This document shows positions 6,616-14,036 of a DNA stretch of 22,783 nucleotides, one piece after another. A program made the position numbers and the translations under genes. Numbering within the stretch: position 1 is the first letter of the stretch; every line of letters starts with the position of its first letter. The notes beneath the pieces were generated by a model. It had not been told where the DNA came from. It saw only the letters and a list, made by a program, of their open reading frames with translations, and ran no database searches. Source of the DNA: CAYZPE01 sp964626625 (GTDB lineage: Bacteria > Patescibacteriota > Minisyncoccia > Phycocordibacterales > CAYZPE01); assembly GCA_964626625.1 (NCBI GenBank), contig CAZVFV010000010.1, positions 1 to 22,783 of the forward strand, read 5' to 3'.

Positions 6616-7812
6616 ATGGCAGAAAATTTTGATCGAAGTAAGCCACACCTTAACGTAGGTACTATTGGCCACGTTGACCACGGCAAAACAACCTTGACTG
6701 CTGCTATTACAACAGTTCAAGCAAAGAAAGGTCTTGCAAAGCCGATCAGTTATGATCAGGTTGCTAAAGCTTCTGAAAAAGAAGGACGACGTGACCCAAG
6801 TAAGATTATTACTATCGCTATTTCTCACGTTGAATACTCATCTGAAGCTCGTCACTATGCTCACGTTGACTGTCCAGGTCACGCTGACTATGTGAAGAAC
6901 ATGATTACTGGTGCTGCTCAAATGGACGGCGCTGTTCTCGTGGTTTCAGCTATTGATGGTCCGATGCCTCAGACTCGTGAGCATATCTTGCTTGCAGCTC
7001 AGGTTGGTGTGCCAAAAATTGTTGTATTTTTAAACAAATGCGACATGGTTGAAGACAAAGATCTTTTGGATCTTGTTGAAGAAGAAGTTCGAGAACTCCT
7101 TACTAAGAATGGTTTTGATGGTGCGAATGCTCCAGTTATTCGAGGTTCAGCTCTTAAAGCTCTCGAAGGAGACGCTGTGTGGGTTGCAAAGATCGATGAA
7201 CTTGTGACTGCACTTGATACATATATTCCAATTCCAGCTCGAGAAATCGACAAGCCATTCCTTATGCCTATCGAAGATATCTTTTCTATCGAAGGACGAG
7301 GTACTGTGGTAACAGGACGTATTGAGAGAGGTATTGCAAAGGTGGGTGAAGAAATTGCAATTATCGGTCTTAAGGATATACAGAAGACAACTATTACTGG
7401 TATTGAAATGTTTAATAAACAACTTCAAGAAGGTATGGCTGGAGACAATGCAGGAATCTTACTTCGAGGTTTGAAGAAAGAAGACGTAACTCGAGGTCAG
7501 GTTATTGCAAAGCCAGGATCTGTTACTCCGCACACAGAATTTGAGGCTGAGGTATTTATCCTTAAGAAGGAGGAAGGTGGACGACACACTCCATTCTTTA
7601 CTGGATATAAGCCACAATTCTATGTGCGAACTACTGACGTAACTGGTGAAGTAACACTTCCAGAAGGAACAGAAATGGTTATGCCAGGAGACACAGTTAA
7701 GTTCATTGTAAAACTTGTTGCCCCTATCGCTCTTGAAGAAAAGCAACGATTTGCTATTCGAGAAGGAGGTAAGACAGTGGGTGCGGGTGTTGTTACTAAA
7801 ATCTCAAAATAA
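6616..7812 (+). CDS. tuf: Translation elongation factor Tu
   Basis: 398 aa, normal length. GHVDHGKT P-loop at 18-25, DCPGHADY at 85-92, NKCD at 140-143 and GSAL (G5) define the GTPase domain; beta-barrel domains 2 and 3 follow, ending VGAGVVTKI. It delivers aminoacyl-tRNA to the A site. Oddity: the usual switch I stretch (EEKARGITI in model species) reads EKEGRRDPSKIITI at residues 54-67. The Mg-binding Thr is kept but the preceding R-G is K-I-I. I believe related variants occur in other CPR EF-Tu proteins, from memory only. It has a long structured leader and no SD; rpsJ follows after 20 bp. Confidence 0.98.
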   Translation: MAENFDRSKPHLNVGTIGHVDHGKTTLTAAITTVQAKKGLAKPISYDQVAKASEKEGRRDPSKIITIAISHVEYSSEARHYAHVDCPGHADYVKNMITGAAQMDGAVLVVSAIDGPMPQTREHILLAAQVGVPKIVVFLNKCDMVEDKDLLDLVEEEVRELLTKNGFDGANAPVIRGSALKALEGDAVWVAKIDELVTALDTYIPIPAREIDKPFLMPIEDIFSIEGRGTVVTGRIERGIAKVGEEIAIIGLKDIQKTTITGIEMFNKQLQEGMAGDNAGILLRGLKKEDVTRGQVIAKPGSVTPHTEFEAEVFILKKEEGGRHTPFFTGYKPQFYVRTTDVTGEVTLPEGTEMVMPGDTVKFIVKLVAPIALEEKQRFAIREGGKTVGAGVVTKISK

Positions 7813-7832
7813 AGATTGTATAAAAACTTATA

Positions 7833-8198
7833 ATGCCTAAAGCAACTGCTACAAAAAAAGAAAAGAAAGTTAAGAAAGTGAAAGATGATGTTCTTCAAAG
7901 ACTTCGCATTAGAGTTCGTGCGTACGAGTACAAAATACTTGATGTGTCTGTAAAACAAATTATGGATACTGCACTTCGCTATGATGCAAAAGTTTTGGGT
8001 CCAATACCGCTTCCGACAGAAATAAAGAAATATACCGTTAATCGCTCAACGTTCGTTCATAAAAATGCGCGAGAACAGTTTGAAATGAGGGTGCATAAGC
8101 GATTGATTGATATTTTGAACCCAAGCCAGAAGATTATTGAGTCTCTTACAAACATGAGTCTTCCATCAGGAGTGAATATTGATGTGAAGATTATGTAA
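7833..8198 (+). CDS. rpsJ: 30S ribosomal protein uS10
   Basis: 121 aa, about 18 more than usual because of a Lys-rich N-terminus (MPKATATKKEKKVKKVK). The core begins at LQRLRIRVRAYEYKILD; GPIPLPTEIKKYTVNRS and FEMRVHKRLIDIL are family hallmarks, and the C-terminus LPSGVNIDVKI is complete. uS10 sits in the 30S head and doubles as NusE in antitermination in other bacteria. It follows tuf closely, and the S10 operon is then interrupted by 311 bp before rplC. Confidence 0.96.
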   Translation: MPKATATKKEKKVKKVKDDVLQRLRIRVRAYEYKILDVSVKQIMDTALRYDAKVLGPIPLPTEIKKYTVNRSTFVHKNAREQFEMRVHKRLIDILNPSQKIIESLTNMSLPSGVNIDVKIM

Positions 8199-8214
8199 AC
8201 TACTTCCAGTGCTT

Positions 8215-8245
8215 TACACCAGATAATTTTTGATTATCTGGTGTA
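8215..8245. repeat. 13-bp perfect hairpin after rpsJ
   Basis: 8215-8227 pairs perfectly with 8233-8245 around a 5-nt loop. No T-run follows (TAAGCTC), so it is a weak terminator candidate and may be an RNA stability or attenuation hairpin. Confidence 0.7.
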
Positions 8246-8256
8246 TAAGCTCTAGA

Positions 8257-8289
8257 AGCCGGCGTTTTGCTTGCAAAAGACCGGTGGCT
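8257..8289. repeat. Second hairpin in the rpsJ-rplC gap
   Basis: AGCC/GGCT, CCGG/CCGG and TTTTGC/GCAAAA nest around a 2-nt loop with small internal bulges. No T-run follows. Confidence 0.55.
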
Positions 8290-8326
8290 CGTGTAGTATC
8301 ACTCTTCATCGAGGAGGCAATATATT

Positions 8327-8512
8327 CGTCCCGTTAGAGATTGTGCCACAGGTTTAATTTTCTTGTGTTTCGCATATCAGAAAGGTTTGACAGAACAGAA
8401 AAACTAGAATATCCTACGAAAACGTTATTAATATATAGATTGGTTCAGAAATTAATTTTTAAGATAGGAATGTACCTTTAAACAAAGTACGTTTTCTATC
8501 TCTAACGGGATG
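8327..8512. repeat. Inverted-repeat element with CCCGTTAGA ends, covering the rplC start codon
   Basis: 8329-8341 is perfectly complementary to 8498-8510; counting a G-T wobble the pairing reaches 8327/8512 and covers the whole rplC ATG. The interior holds a candidate promoter and a weak hairpin around 8472-8490, but no ORF. The same arm sequence recurs at 16814-16955. The surrounding gap 8199-8509 contains no gene. Confidence 0.88.
8387..8415 (+). promoter_or_regulatory. Candidate promoter of the rplC operon
   Basis: TTGACA (8387-8392), 17-bp spacer, TATCCT (8410-8415). A start near 8422 gives a leader of ~88 nt that keeps only the right arm of the enclosing inverted repeat, so the rplC start would stay open on this transcript. 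Confidence 0.55.
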
Positions 8513-9118
8513 AAATTTATTCTTGCGACAAAAAAGAATATGACCCAGGTGTTTGATGGGGAAGGCAGAGCTCATGGAGTGACTGTTCTTTCTGCTGGTC
8601 CACTGGTGGTAACTCAACTTAAAGACCAAGCAAAGGATGGTTATACTGCTATCCAAGTTGGTTATGGAGTTCGCAAAGAAAAGAATATTAACAAAGCTCA
8701 AAAGGGTCAGTTTAAGGATTTAGGTAACTTTGCTCACGTAAGAGAATTACGTCTTGAAAAGACAGATGACTTTAAAGTGGGTGATTCTATCACTGCAAGT
8801 ATTTTTGCTCCTGGAGACACCGTTCGTGTTTCTGGAAATTCAAAAGGACGAGGTTTTCAAGGTGTTGTGAAGCGCTACAACTTCGGTGGAGGACCTCGAA
8901 GTCATGGTCAAAAGCACTCAGAGCGTGAACCGGGATCTATCGGAAGTGGTCTTCGAAACAAGGTTCCAAAAGGAAAGCGTATGGCTGGACGAATGGGTAA
9001 TACTCGCACAACTGTTCTAAATCTCGAGGTGTTTTATGTTGATACAGAAAATAATGAGATTTTAATAAAAGGGGCTATTCCAGGACGAAGGGGTACTCTT
9101 GTTGAAATTAAGGGTTAA
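8510..9118 (+). CDS. rplC: 50S ribosomal protein uL3
   Basis: 202 aa, family length. Begins MKFILATKKNMTQVF (usual K-x-GMTQxF region); VTVLSAGPLVVTQ, GRGFQGVVKRYNFGGGPRSHGQKHSEREPGSIG and KGKRMAGRMGN are the long internal loop that reaches the peptidyl transferase centre. It is an early 50S assembly protein. The ATG overlaps the right arm of the 8327-8512 inverted repeat and has no SD; rplD follows after 8 bp. Confidence 0.97.
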   Translation: MKFILATKKNMTQVFDGEGRAHGVTVLSAGPLVVTQLKDQAKDGYTAIQVGYGVRKEKNINKAQKGQFKDLGNFAHVRELRLEKTDDFKVGDSITASIFAPGDTVRVSGNSKGRGFQGVVKRYNFGGGPRSHGQKHSEREPGSIGSGLRNKVPKGKRMAGRMGNTRTTVLNLEVFYVDTENNEILIKGAIPGRRGTLVEIKG

Positions 9119-9126
9119 TACATACC

Positions 9127-9897
9127 ATGATTACTTCAAAGATTTACAATCAAAAAGGAAAAGAAACAGGATCAATCACGCTTCCTGAACATGTATTCGG
9201 TCTTCCTTGGAATGCAGATCTTATTGTTCAAGTTGTTACTTCAATGAAGTCAAATGCTCGAGTACCATATGCTCACACAAAGACTCGAGGAGAGGTTCGT
9301 GGAGGAGGTAAGAAGCCTTGGAAACAAAAGGGGCTCGGTCGCGCTCGTCACGGTTCTACACGATCACCTATTTGGGTAGGTGGAGGTGTTGCTCATGGTC
9401 CTCGAAATGATAAAAACTTCGATCGAAAGGTAAGTAAGAAAATGAAAGCTAAAGCTTTGTATGTACTCCTTTCTCGAAAATTTAGAGATGGAGAAATACT
9501 TTTTGTTGATTCACTTACTTTAGGTGCTCCAAAAACAAGAGATGCAAAAGATGTTCTCAAGTCACTTTCTACAATAAAGGGTTTTGAAACCATGTTGAAG
9601 AAAAAACAAAACTCAGCTTTCCTTGCTCTTGAAGAAGGTAATGTTAATATTGAAAAAAGTTTCCAAAATTTTAATAACATAACGCTTGGAAAGATTCGTA
9701 ACATAAATCCTCTCGATCTTTTAGAAAAGAAATTTACAGTTATTGAAAATCCTGAGAGTGCAGTCGACTTTCTTTCAAAGAAACTTGAGACAGGTAAGAA
9801 AATTCTAGGAACTTCAAAGAAAACTGTTTCTAAGAAAACAAAAACTATTGTAGCTAAAACTCCCGCAGTTAAAAAAGAAAAGGTAAGTAAGAAATAA
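9127..9897 (+). CDS. rplD: 50S ribosomal protein uL4
   Basis: 256 aa, about 50 longer than typical because of a Lys/Thr-rich C-terminal tail (KKTVSKKTKTIVAKTPAVKK). The core shows the loop ARVPYAHTKTRGEVRGGGKKPWKQKGLGRARHGS, split here as residues ~43-76, which lines the exit tunnel near the macrolide site, and the PRNDKNFDRKVSKKMK segment. In E. coli uL4 also represses its own operon; no such site is recognised here. 8 bp after rplC, 4 bp before rplW, no SD. Confidence 0.96.
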   Translation: MITSKIYNQKGKETGSITLPEHVFGLPWNADLIVQVVTSMKSNARVPYAHTKTRGEVRGGGKKPWKQKGLGRARHGSTRSPIWVGGGVAHGPRNDKNFDRKVSKKMKAKALYVLLSRKFRDGEILFVDSLTLGAPKTRDAKDVLKSLSTIKGFETMLKKKQNSAFLALEEGNVNIEKSFQNFNNITLGKIRNINPLDLLEKKFTVIENPESAVDFLSKKLETGKKILGTSKKTVSKKTKTIVAKTPAVKKEKVSKK

Positions 9898-9901
9898 TAT
9901 T

Positions 9902-10261
9902 ATGGCTTTGTTCGGATCATCAAAAAAGAAAATTGAGAAGAAAGAAATTGTACAAAAAGGTACAAAGACTCCTTCGATACACCTACAGCACAAATCAAGT
10001 ATTCTTCTTCGACCAAGAATTACTGAAAAGGCAACATTTCTTTCAGAGAAAGGAACGTATGTATTTGAAGTTACTGAAAAGTCTCAAAAGAAAGATATCG
10101 TACAGGCAGTTAAAGAAGCTTATAAAGTTACACCTCTTGTTGTTCGTATCGTTCGTAATCCAGCCAAGAATGTAGTTATTCGAGGTAGGAACGGTGTAAG
10201 ACCAGGTGTTAAAAAAGCTTACATCACTCTTAAGAAAGGAGATAAGATTGAATTTGTATAA
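9902..10261 (+). CDS. rplW: 50S ribosomal protein uL23
   Basis: 119 aa, about 20 more than usual because of a basic N-terminus (SSKKKIEKKEIVQKG). The core starts at SILLRPRITEKATFL, with YVFEVTEKSQKKDIVQAVKEAY and the C-terminal KKAYITLKKGDKIEF. uL23 sits at the tunnel exit and docks trigger factor and SRP in other bacteria. Very tight spacing to rplD and rplB (4 and 2 bp) implies translational coupling. Confidence 0.96.
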   Translation: MALFGSSKKKIEKKEIVQKGTKTPSIHLQHKSSILLRPRITEKATFLSEKGTYVFEVTEKSQKKDIVQAVKEAYKVTPLVVRIVRNPAKNVVIRGRNGVRPGVKKAYITLKKGDKIEFV

Positions 10262-10263
10262 TC

Positions 10264-11118
10264 ATGAAAAAGTTTAAACCAACATCAGAAGGACGTCGTC
10301 AAATGACTGTCGTTTCATATAAAAAGTTTCTAACAGTTTCTAGTCCTGTAAAAGCTCTTACAAAAGGTTTTAAGAGAGCTATGGGTAGAAACTCGTTTGG
10401 AAGAATCACTACTCGTCACAAGGGAGGAGGACATAAGCGTCTTTTCAGAGAGATTGATTTTACATATGACAAAATAGATATTCCATATTTCGTAAAGACA
10501 GTTGAATACGATCCAAACCGAGGTGGTTTTATTGGGCTCGTTGCTTACAAGGATGGAGAGAAACGCTATATTCTTTTACCAAACAAAGCTCAGGTAGGAG
10601 ATCAATACATTAACTCACCAAGTGCACCTATTTCTCTTGGTAATCGTTTGCCACTAGCTAAAATTCCTGTAGGAACATTTGTATATAACGTTGAGATAAA
10701 ACCTCAAGGTGGTGCAAAACTTGCACGAGGTGCAGGAAACTTTATTGAAGTGATTGCAAAAGATGCTGGATACGTTGATCTTAAAATGCCATCAACTGAA
10801 GTTCGAAAAGTAATCGAAACCGCATGGGCATCTGTTGGAGCTGTTTCAAACGAAGAAAGACACTTGGTAAATCAAGGTAAAGCTGGACGTAATCGATGGA
10901 GAGGTATTCGCCCGACTGTTCGAGGATCGGCCATGAACCCTGTAGACCATCCATACGGAGGAGGTGAAGGGCGACAAGGTAGAGGTTTGCGTCGCTTGAA
11001 GAACGTATGGGGTAAACCAGTAGGAAAAGGACAGAAGACTCGAAATCCAAACAAATACTCAAATCAACACATTGTTTCTCGTCGTAAGGTAGGAAAAGTT
11101 AGAAACAAAAAAGACTAA
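10264..11118 (+). CDS. rplB: 50S ribosomal protein uL2
   Basis: 284 aa, normal length. KFKPTSEGRRQM at the start, RHKGGGHKRLFREIDF, VEYDPNRGGFIGLVAYKDGEKRYIL, and the peptidyl-transferase-proximal MNPVDHPYGGGEGR. The first His of that motif (E. coli H229) is present, while the second His of HPHGG is Tyr. uL2 supports subunit association and the catalytic centre. Last gene of this S10 segment: a rho-independent terminator follows, and rpsS is displaced about 1 kb downstream by the Clp-N gene. Confidence 0.97.
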   Translation: MKKFKPTSEGRRQMTVVSYKKFLTVSSPVKALTKGFKRAMGRNSFGRITTRHKGGGHKRLFREIDFTYDKIDIPYFVKTVEYDPNRGGFIGLVAYKDGEKRYILLPNKAQVGDQYINSPSAPISLGNRLPLAKIPVGTFVYNVEIKPQGGAKLARGAGNFIEVIAKDAGYVDLKMPSTEVRKVIETAWASVGAVSNEERHLVNQGKAGRNRWRGIRPTVRGSAMNPVDHPYGGGEGRQGRGLRRLKNVWGKPVGKGQKTRNPNKYSNQHIVSRRKVGKVRNKKD

Positions 11119-11124
11119 AGAAGT

Positions 11125-11154
11125 AAAAAAACCGTCACATGTGGCGGTTTTTTT
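11125..11154 (+). terminator. Rho-independent terminator after rplB
   Basis: ACCGTCAC pairs with GTGGCGGT (one T-G wobble), with A-run and T-run flanks. It would stop transcription in the middle of what is normally one operon. Confidence 0.9.
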
Positions 11155-11155
11155 A

Positions 11156-11320
11156 TTGCGATTACAAAAAATACCTCGAAGCTCTGCTTCGAGCTTGAAT
11201 CCGCATGTACAAAAAGAGTCGGCGGAGCTGATACTCCTGCAACAAAGTTTTCCCTGTTGCCTCGCCTCATGCTGCGTCTGCTCTGAGCGGGGATAGGACG
11301 AGGTAAAATTTTATATGAGT
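11156..11320. repeat. Element A: upstream copy of a repeat flanking the Clp-N gene
   Basis: Diverged direct repeat of 11927-12100. Contains hairpin CTCGAAGC/GCTTCGAG (11175-11182/11186-11193), an 18-bp stretch identical to element B (11240-11257) and a second stem AAAGTTTT ... AAAATTTT with inner CCTCG/CGAGG and CTCA/TGAG. With 11321-11403 it fills the 296-bp gap between rplB and the Clp-N gene; no ORF and no clear promoter seen. Confidence 0.85.
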
Positions 11321-11403
11321 GTATATTTACATAATATATCTATTGTGGTACCGTTCTTGAGGTATTTTTTTGTCCTTTGCATTTCAAATCTAACAAATTC
11401 AAC

Positions 11404-11410
11404 AAGGAGG
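11404..11410 (+). promoter_or_regulatory. SD of the Clp-N ORF
   Basis: AAGGAGG, 4 nt before the ATG. Canonical, in contrast with the SD-less flanking genes. Confidence 0.85.
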
Positions 11411-11414
11411 TTTT

Positions 11415-11882
11415 ATGTCTTCAGGGAATCACTATCGTTTGCGTACTACTAGTGTTCAGGAGCTTATTGATCAGGCTGGGATTGAGGCAAAAAAGTATGG
11501 TTCTAGGAGTATTTTTCCAGAACACCTGTTTCTTGCTTTGTGTAGAGTAAACAAACACTGGAATTTTACTGAGATTTTTCGCAACGAGAGTACTGTACCT
11601 TCTTGGGTTATTTCTCTCGTTCGTTCCCTCCTTCAGAATCGACTAGACGAATTTGATGTTATTGTTGAGTTGAGCGAGAGATCTCGTTTTGTTTTGGATG
11701 AAAAAGTCCCTGAGGAGGCAAGTGATACAGAACTTGGAATCCCGTGTGTTAATCACGTGTTCATAGCTCTTCTACGTGAGCTTAAAGAGGATAACTCCCT
11801 TCTTTATGATGCTCTCGGCAAAAAATTTGGGATCACGGTAGAGTCTGCTCGAATGAGACTCTTTGCTACAATCGAAATTTGA
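11415..11882 (+). CDS. Stand-alone Clp N-terminal-domain protein
   Basis: 155 aa. Two halves resemble the two repeats of the ClpA/ClpB/ClpC N-domain: residues ~13-45 (SVQELIDQAGIEAKKYGSRS then I-F-P-E-H-L-F-L-A-L) and ~88-135 (ELSERSRFVLDEKVPEEA, N-H-V-F-I-A-L-L-R-E). No Walker A/B or AAA+ module follows, so it is not an unfoldase. In other bacteria small Clp-N proteins (ClpS partners, ClpC-like adaptors) bind substrates or adaptors; an adaptor or anti-adaptor role here is inference. It sits between rplB and rpsS, normally adjacent, with its own SD and terminator, flanked by elements A and B. Confidence 0.8.
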   Translation: MSSGNHYRLRTTSVQELIDQAGIEAKKYGSRSIFPEHLFLALCRVNKHWNFTEIFRNESTVPSWVISLVRSLLQNRLDEFDVIVELSERSRFVLDEKVPEEASDTELGIPCVNHVFIALLRELKEDNSLLYDALGKKFGITVESARMRLFATIEI

Positions 11883-11894
11883 AATACGAAACTC

Positions 11895-11924
11895 AAACCC
11901 TCTCCATACGGAGAGGGTTTTTTA
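11895..11924 (+). terminator. Rho-independent terminator of the Clp-N ORF
   Basis: AAACCCTCTCC (11895-11905) pairs perfectly with GGAGAGGGTTT (11910-11920), 4-nt loop, followed by T-run. Confidence 0.93.
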
Positions 11925-11926
11925 TT

Positions 11927-12100
11927 TATTGTGAGTGCGAATCGAACCTCGAAGCTTTGCTTCGGGGTTCGATTCGCACATGAAGGAAGGGTTGGTGGGG
12001 TCGATACATATCCAACAAAGTTTTCCCTGTCGTTTCGCCTAATGCCTCATTTACTTGCTTTGAGGAGGGAACGAGACAAAACTTTATTTGACTTTATTTC
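11927..12100. repeat. Element B: downstream copy of the repeat flanking the Clp-N gene
   Basis: Begins with a hairpin at 11935-11979: 21-bp stem with one T-G wobble and a TTT loop. The 18 bp at 12013-12030 equal 11240-11257 of element A, and AAAGTTTT (12019 on) pairs with AAAACTTT near 12078-12085, with CCTCA/TGAGG inside. It ends at the rpsS promoter. Confidence 0.88.
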
Positions 12101-12115
12101 TGGCTCTGATAGTAT
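12088..12115 (+). promoter_or_regulatory. Candidate promoter of the rpsS-rplE operon
   Basis: TTGACT (12088-12093), 16-bp spacer, TAGTAT (12110-12115). A start near 12122 gives a ~25-nt leader. It abuts element B, and a terminator lies upstream, so a promoter is needed here. Confidence 0.55.
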
Positions 12116-12146
12116 GATTTTCACGCGTTTCTGCGTTTTTTTAATT

Positions 12147-12488
12147 ATGACAAGATCCCTTAAAAAAGGTCCGTATGTAGATGAACGACTCTTGAAAAAG
12201 ATCGTTGGCAAGAAGCCTGGTACAACTGGTGTTATTAAAACATGGTCACGTGCTTGTGTGGTTGCTCCTGAATTTGTTGGATTTACATTTGGCGTTCATA
12301 ACGGAAGAGATCATGTTGAAGTATTTATTACTGAAGACATGGTAGGTCATCGCCTCGGTGAATTTTCTTTAACACGTAAGTTCGTTAAACACGGAGGTAA
12401 GATGCAGAAAGAACTTGAAACCAAGAAGAAAGAAGCTGAGGTCGCTGCAGCTTCTTCAGCTAAAGCATCAACTGAAGCTAAGAAATAA
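12147..12488 (+). CDS. rpsS: 30S ribosomal protein uS19
   Basis: 113 aa from the ATG at 12147. The frame is open back to 11931, but that part is element B and the family starts at M-T-R-S-L-K-K-G-P-Y. Core motifs: KTWSRACVVAPEFVGFTFGVHNGRDH in two parts and GHRLGEFSLTRKFVKHG. An Ala/Lys-rich tail of ~23 residues (ETKKKEAEVAAASS) extends beyond the usual ~92 aa. uS19 pairs with uS13 in the 30S head. First gene of a new transcription unit; rplV follows after 3 bp. No SD. Confidence 0.96.
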   Translation: MTRSLKKGPYVDERLLKKIVGKKPGTTGVIKTWSRACVVAPEFVGFTFGVHNGRDHVEVFITEDMVGHRLGEFSLTRKFVKHGGKMQKELETKKKEAEVAAASSAKASTEAKK

Positions 12489-12491
12489 TAT

Positions 12492-12893
12492 ATGGCAGAC
12501 GCACACGCACAATTAAATGATTACAGACAGTCACCTCGAAAAACTCGAGTTGTTGCTAATATGGTGCGCGGCAAAAAAATCTCTGTTGCTCTTGAGACTT
12601 TGAAGTTCATGCCAAAACGAGCTTCTGCTCCACTTCAAAAGCTTATTGCTTCAGCACTTTCAAATGCAAAAAATTTAAATTTAAAAGAAGAGAATCTTAT
12701 AGTTAAAGAAATCCGAGTTGATGGTGGTGCAATACTCTATCGTCGCATGCCACGATCACGAGGTATGTCTAATCCTATTAGAAAGCGAACAAGTCATGTT
12801 TCGGTTATATTGACAGAGAAAGAACCAAAGTTAAAGAAATCTAAAAGCAATAAGCCTGCATTGTCGGCAGACGAGCTAAAAGCTAACAGTTAA
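12492..12893 (+). CDS. rplV: 50S ribosomal protein uL22
   Basis: 133 aa, about 20 beyond the usual length because of a basic C-terminal tail (PKLKKSKSNKPALSADELK). Core: YRQSPRKTRVVANMVRGKK, ALSNAKNLNLKEENL and the hairpin DGGAILYRRMPRSRGMSNPI, whose tip lines the exit tunnel near uL4. Spacers to rpsS and rpsC are 3 and 4 bp; start without SD. Confidence 0.96.
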   Translation: MADAHAQLNDYRQSPRKTRVVANMVRGKKISVALETLKFMPKRASAPLQKLIASALSNAKNLNLKEENLIVKEIRVDGGAILYRRMPRSRGMSNPIRKRTSHVSVILTEKEPKLKKSKSNKPALSADELKANS

Positions 12894-12897
12894 TATC

Positions 12898-13560
12898 ATG
12901 ACCCATACAGTTCACCCATACGCACACAGACTAGGAATTTTAAGAGATTGGAAATCTCGTTGGTTTGGTGTGAAAGGTAATTTTAAAAAGTTTCTTAAGG
13001 CGGACACACTTGTTCGAGAATTTTTAGAAGAAAAACTACGAGGACATTATGTAAGTTCTGTTGAAATGGAACGTGGTGAAAATACTCTTCGTATCATCAT
13101 AGAAACATCTCGCCCAGGAGCTCTTATTGGAAGACAGGGAGAAGGAATGACGAAACTACGTCAAGATATCCTTTCTTTTATGCATCGTGCAAAAGTAAGT
13201 CCTCAAGAAGAACTTAAAATCGATATTCGAGAAGTTAAGTCTCCTGAATCTAATGCGCAAATCGTTGCACAAATGGTTGCAGAAGGTCTTGAGAAGCGTC
13301 TACCATTTCGCCGAGTTATGAAACAAATGGTTGAGAAGGTTATGGCTAATCGAGATGTACTTGGTATAAAAATAGAATTATCAGGCCGTCTTGGTGGTGC
13401 AGAAATGTCTCGTACTGAAAAACTTAAAAAAGGACGAGTGCCACTTCAGACACTTCGTGCTGATGTTGATTATGCTCGTTTTGAAGCACGACTTCCGTAT
13501 GGAATGCTTGGTATAAAAACATGGATATATAAAGGAGATATTTTTTCTGCTAAGAAATAA
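12898..13560 (+). CDS. rpsC: 30S ribosomal protein uS3
   Basis: 220 aa, normal. HPYAHRLGILRDWKSRWF at the N-terminus, a type II KH domain with IGRQGEG (GxxG loop) at about residues 77-83, and the C-terminal GRLGGAEMSRTEKLKKGRVP and DYARFEARLPYGMLGIKTWIY (split across the domain). uS3 lines the mRNA entry site and has helicase activity with uS4. Followed 11 bp later by rplP. Confidence 0.97.
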   Translation: MTHTVHPYAHRLGILRDWKSRWFGVKGNFKKFLKADTLVREFLEEKLRGHYVSSVEMERGENTLRIIIETSRPGALIGRQGEGMTKLRQDILSFMHRAKVSPQEELKIDIREVKSPESNAQIVAQMVAEGLEKRLPFRRVMKQMVEKVMANRDVLGIKIELSGRLGGAEMSRTEKLKKGRVPLQTLRADVDYARFEARLPYGMLGIKTWIYKGDIFSAKK

Positions 13561-13571
13561 GTATAACGATC

Positions 13572-13991
13572 ATGTTAGTCCCTAAAAAAGTAAAATTCAG
13601 AAAGTGGCATACCTTTAGAAAAAATGCATCAAAAGCTGGTGTTGCAACACGAGGTGTAACTGTTGCTTTCGGTTCATTTGGTATTAAAGCAATGGAACAA
13701 GGACGTATTCGTTCAAACCAACTTGAAGCTGCACGAAAAACTTTGTCGCGCGCTGTTGGTAAGGCAGGAAAAGTGTGGATACGGGTTTTTCCTGATATGC
13801 CCTACACTCAAAAGCCAGCTGAAGTAAAACTTGGAAAGGGAAAGGGTGATCCGCAGGGTTATCAAGTTCAAGTTAAGGCAGGTAGAATGCTCTTTGAGGT
13901 TGATGGTGTGCCGGAAGCTATTGCTCGTGAAGCGCTTCGTAAGGCGGGAACTAAGCTTTCAGTTCGGACCAAAATCATTGAACGCATATAG
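13572..13991 (+). CDS. rplP: 50S ribosomal protein uL16
   Basis: 139 aa, normal. LVPKKVKFRKWHTF, GSFGIKAMEQGRI, IEAARKTLSRA-like segment, KPAEVKLGKGKGDPQGY and FEVDGVPEAIAREALRKAG are diagnostic. uL16 binds near the A-site tRNA elbow and completes late 50S assembly. A 45-bp spacer separates it from rpmC, slightly longer than others in this operon; no terminator is seen there. Confidence 0.97.
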   Translation: MLVPKKVKFRKWHTFRKNASKAGVATRGVTVAFGSFGIKAMEQGRIRSNQLEAARKTLSRAVGKAGKVWIRVFPDMPYTQKPAEVKLGKGKGDPQGYQVQVKAGRMLFEVDGVPEAIAREALRKAGTKLSVRTKIIERI

Positions 13992-14036
13992 CAGATTGTC
14001 TTTTTCACTAAAATATAGTAAGGTTTCGAAGTCATC

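Noticed and set aside
8327..8512. Integron attC site reading of the GTTAGA/TCTAAC arms
   Set aside because: attC sites run RYYYAAC to GTTRRRY; here the order is reversed, the enclosed DNA has no ORF, and no integron integrase is present in the window.
11931..12146. Extended N-terminus of uS19
   Set aside because: This stretch is element B plus the rpsS promoter; uS19 homology begins at the ATG at 12147.
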